Shown here piece by piece: positions 63,212 through 64,000 of a stretch of 64,000 nucleotides of DNA. Positions within the stretch are counted from its first letter, which is position 1. Each line of letters begins with the position of its first letter. Source of the DNA: Pseudomonadota bacterium (GTDB taxonomy: Bacteria > Pseudomonadota > Alphaproteobacteria > Azospirillales > Azospirillaceae); the NCBI GenBank assembly GCA_023423695.1, contig JAFAFA010000133.1:10018-74017 (forward strand). The letters are read 5' to 3'. The position numbers and the translations under genes are program-made. The notes under the pieces are model-generated. The model was not told where the DNA came from. It saw nothing but the letters and a program-made list of their open reading frames with translations, and made no database searches.

Positions 63212-63280
63212 AGGCGCGCGGCGACCCCGCCGCCGGCCGCGGTCCGCCGGCCGCTCAGCTGTTTGCCGGAACGGCGAAGT

Positions 63281-63901
63281 CTATTCCGCCGCTTCCTCGC
63301 GCGCGGAGTCTTCGCTTAGATCGCCGGTGTAGTGGGCAGGCCAGTGCTTGCGCACCACTTCACCGTTGCTGTCGAAGACGTGACACATGTTCAGCAGGAC
63401 CGGCCGCTTGCCGTCGTCCTGGGCGGGCTTGCCGGCGGCCTGTGCCCGTTCGGACGCCTCGCGCGCCAGGATCGGATAGACGGTCTGGAAGGCGGTGGTC
63501 GCCAGCGGCCCCAGCAGTTCAACCAGATGGGTGCAGCCCTTCGGCCCGCCCAGCCGGTCCTTCACCGCCCGGGTCCAGCCAGGGCCGACGCGCAGACCGA
63601 CCAACTGCTGGAACTGCGGCGTGATGCTGCCGCAGGCGTTGTAGGGGCTGTTCTGGGTCACCGCCTCCACCGCCTGGACGGTCAGCTTGTCGTCGACGGT
63701 CAGGCGCATCCACATCTGGTGGATCGGCGTTCCTGGATCTATCTGCCCGCGCTCGTCGGTGTAAAAGCCGTAGCTCTTGACGTCGGTCAGGTGACCTTCG
63801 ATGTCCCACAGGCCGTCGGCACGCCGGAAGCCCTGGCAGGTGACGCGGCGGGTGTGGATCGGCTCGCGCGCGGCGGGGGCGGACAGCGAGGGCGCGGACA
63901 T
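63281..63901 (-). CDS. DUF2889-family protein
   Basis: 206 residues. The core TRRVTCQGFRRADGLWDIEGHLTDVKSYGF begins the DUF2889 domain, and HQMWMRLTVDDKLTVQAVEA, NSPYNACGSITPQFQQLVGLRVGPGW and the GCTHLVELLGPLATTAFQ block complete it. This family has no assigned biochemical function, though its members are widespread in proteobacteria. The cysteines in NACGS and GCTHL could be functional. Convergent with the RHH gene, 69 bp away. Confidence 0.9.
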   Translation of the reverse strand: MSAPSLSAPAAREPIHTRRVTCQGFRRADGLWDIEGHLTDVKSYGFYTDERGQIDPGTPIHQMWMRLTVDDKLTVQAVEAVTQNSPYNACGSITPQFQQLVGLRVGPGWTRAVKDRLGGPKGCTHLVELLGPLATTAFQTVYPILAREASERAQAAGKPAQDDGKRPVLLNMCHVFDSNGEVVRKHWPAHYTGDLSEDSAREEAAE

Positions 63902-64000
63902 CGGCTTTCCAGTTCAGCAGGGAGGATGGCTCATCCTCGACTATCGGGTTGTCCGGGCGCCCGGGGCACCCGCCCCCCCCGCCACGCCGCGGTACCTATA

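Overview
The window is a gene-dense, very GC-rich stretch of what looks like the main chromosome of an alphaproteobacterium, most likely Azospirillum or a close relative. This placement is inferred from gene content: rpsT next to dnaA, dnaN-recF-gyrB, ChvG/ChvI beside HprK-RapZ-EIIA-HPr-EI, AddAB rather than RecBCD, CobS/CobT with a J-domain protein and BolA, and a GTP-dependent PEPCK. I see no prophage, transposon, integrase or CRISPR array. The only mobile-like DNA is a short GC-rich palindromic intergenic element.

Layout. 1-6.7 kb, leftward: dnaA (cut by the left edge), rpsT, an enoyl-CoA hydratase, a small exported protein, mutM, a prolyl aminopeptidase and a LuxR solo with a perfect CT-N12-AG palindrome upstream. 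7.0-9.0 kb: an envelope cassette (LoiP-like M48 lipoprotein, an exported protein and a zinc-ribbon membrane protein). 9.2-10.3 kb: two identical tRNA-Arg(ACG) genes, each with its own promoter and terminator, then gpt. 10.5-12.2 kb: a large helical protein of no recognised family, with a diverged paralogue at 30.0-31.7 kb. 12.2-16.7 kb: a peptide/nickel-type ABC importer lacking ATPase genes, and a ferredoxin-NADP reductase.

17.0-26.9 kb: tsaE, amgK and murU (tRNA modification and MurNAc recycling), then addB-addA (double-strand break repair) and trxA. 27-30 kb: a haloacetate-dehalogenase-like hydrolase, a TPR protein and an SDR-type oxidoreductase. 31.8-36.9 kb: dnaN, recF, gyrB. 37-42.4 kb: small or poorly known genes, including a zinc-ribbon protein whose disordered chain carries five copies of a short helical motif. 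42.6-45.9 kb: pckG and a HugZ-like flavin-fold protein.

46.1-53.6 kb is a regulatory block: ChvI/ChvG two-component system, then HprK, RapZ, a mannose-type EIIA, HPr and enzyme I. No EIIB or EIIC is present, so this is a regulatory phosphorelay, as known in other alphaproteobacteria. 53.7-58.2 kb: a nuclease-fold protein, a BepA-like M48 protease and a membrane class III nucleotidyl cyclase. 58.3-62.5 kb: cobT, cobS, a J-domain protein and divergent bolA. 62.6-63.9 kb: a ribbon-helix-helix regulator with three copies of a 9-bp motif in its promoter, and a DUF2889 protein.

The best candidates for undescribed biology are the paralogous helical proteins (10514..12166 and 29977..31695), the repeat-bearing zinc-ribbon protein at 39866, and the LuxR-linked envelope cassette at 5.8-9.0 kb.
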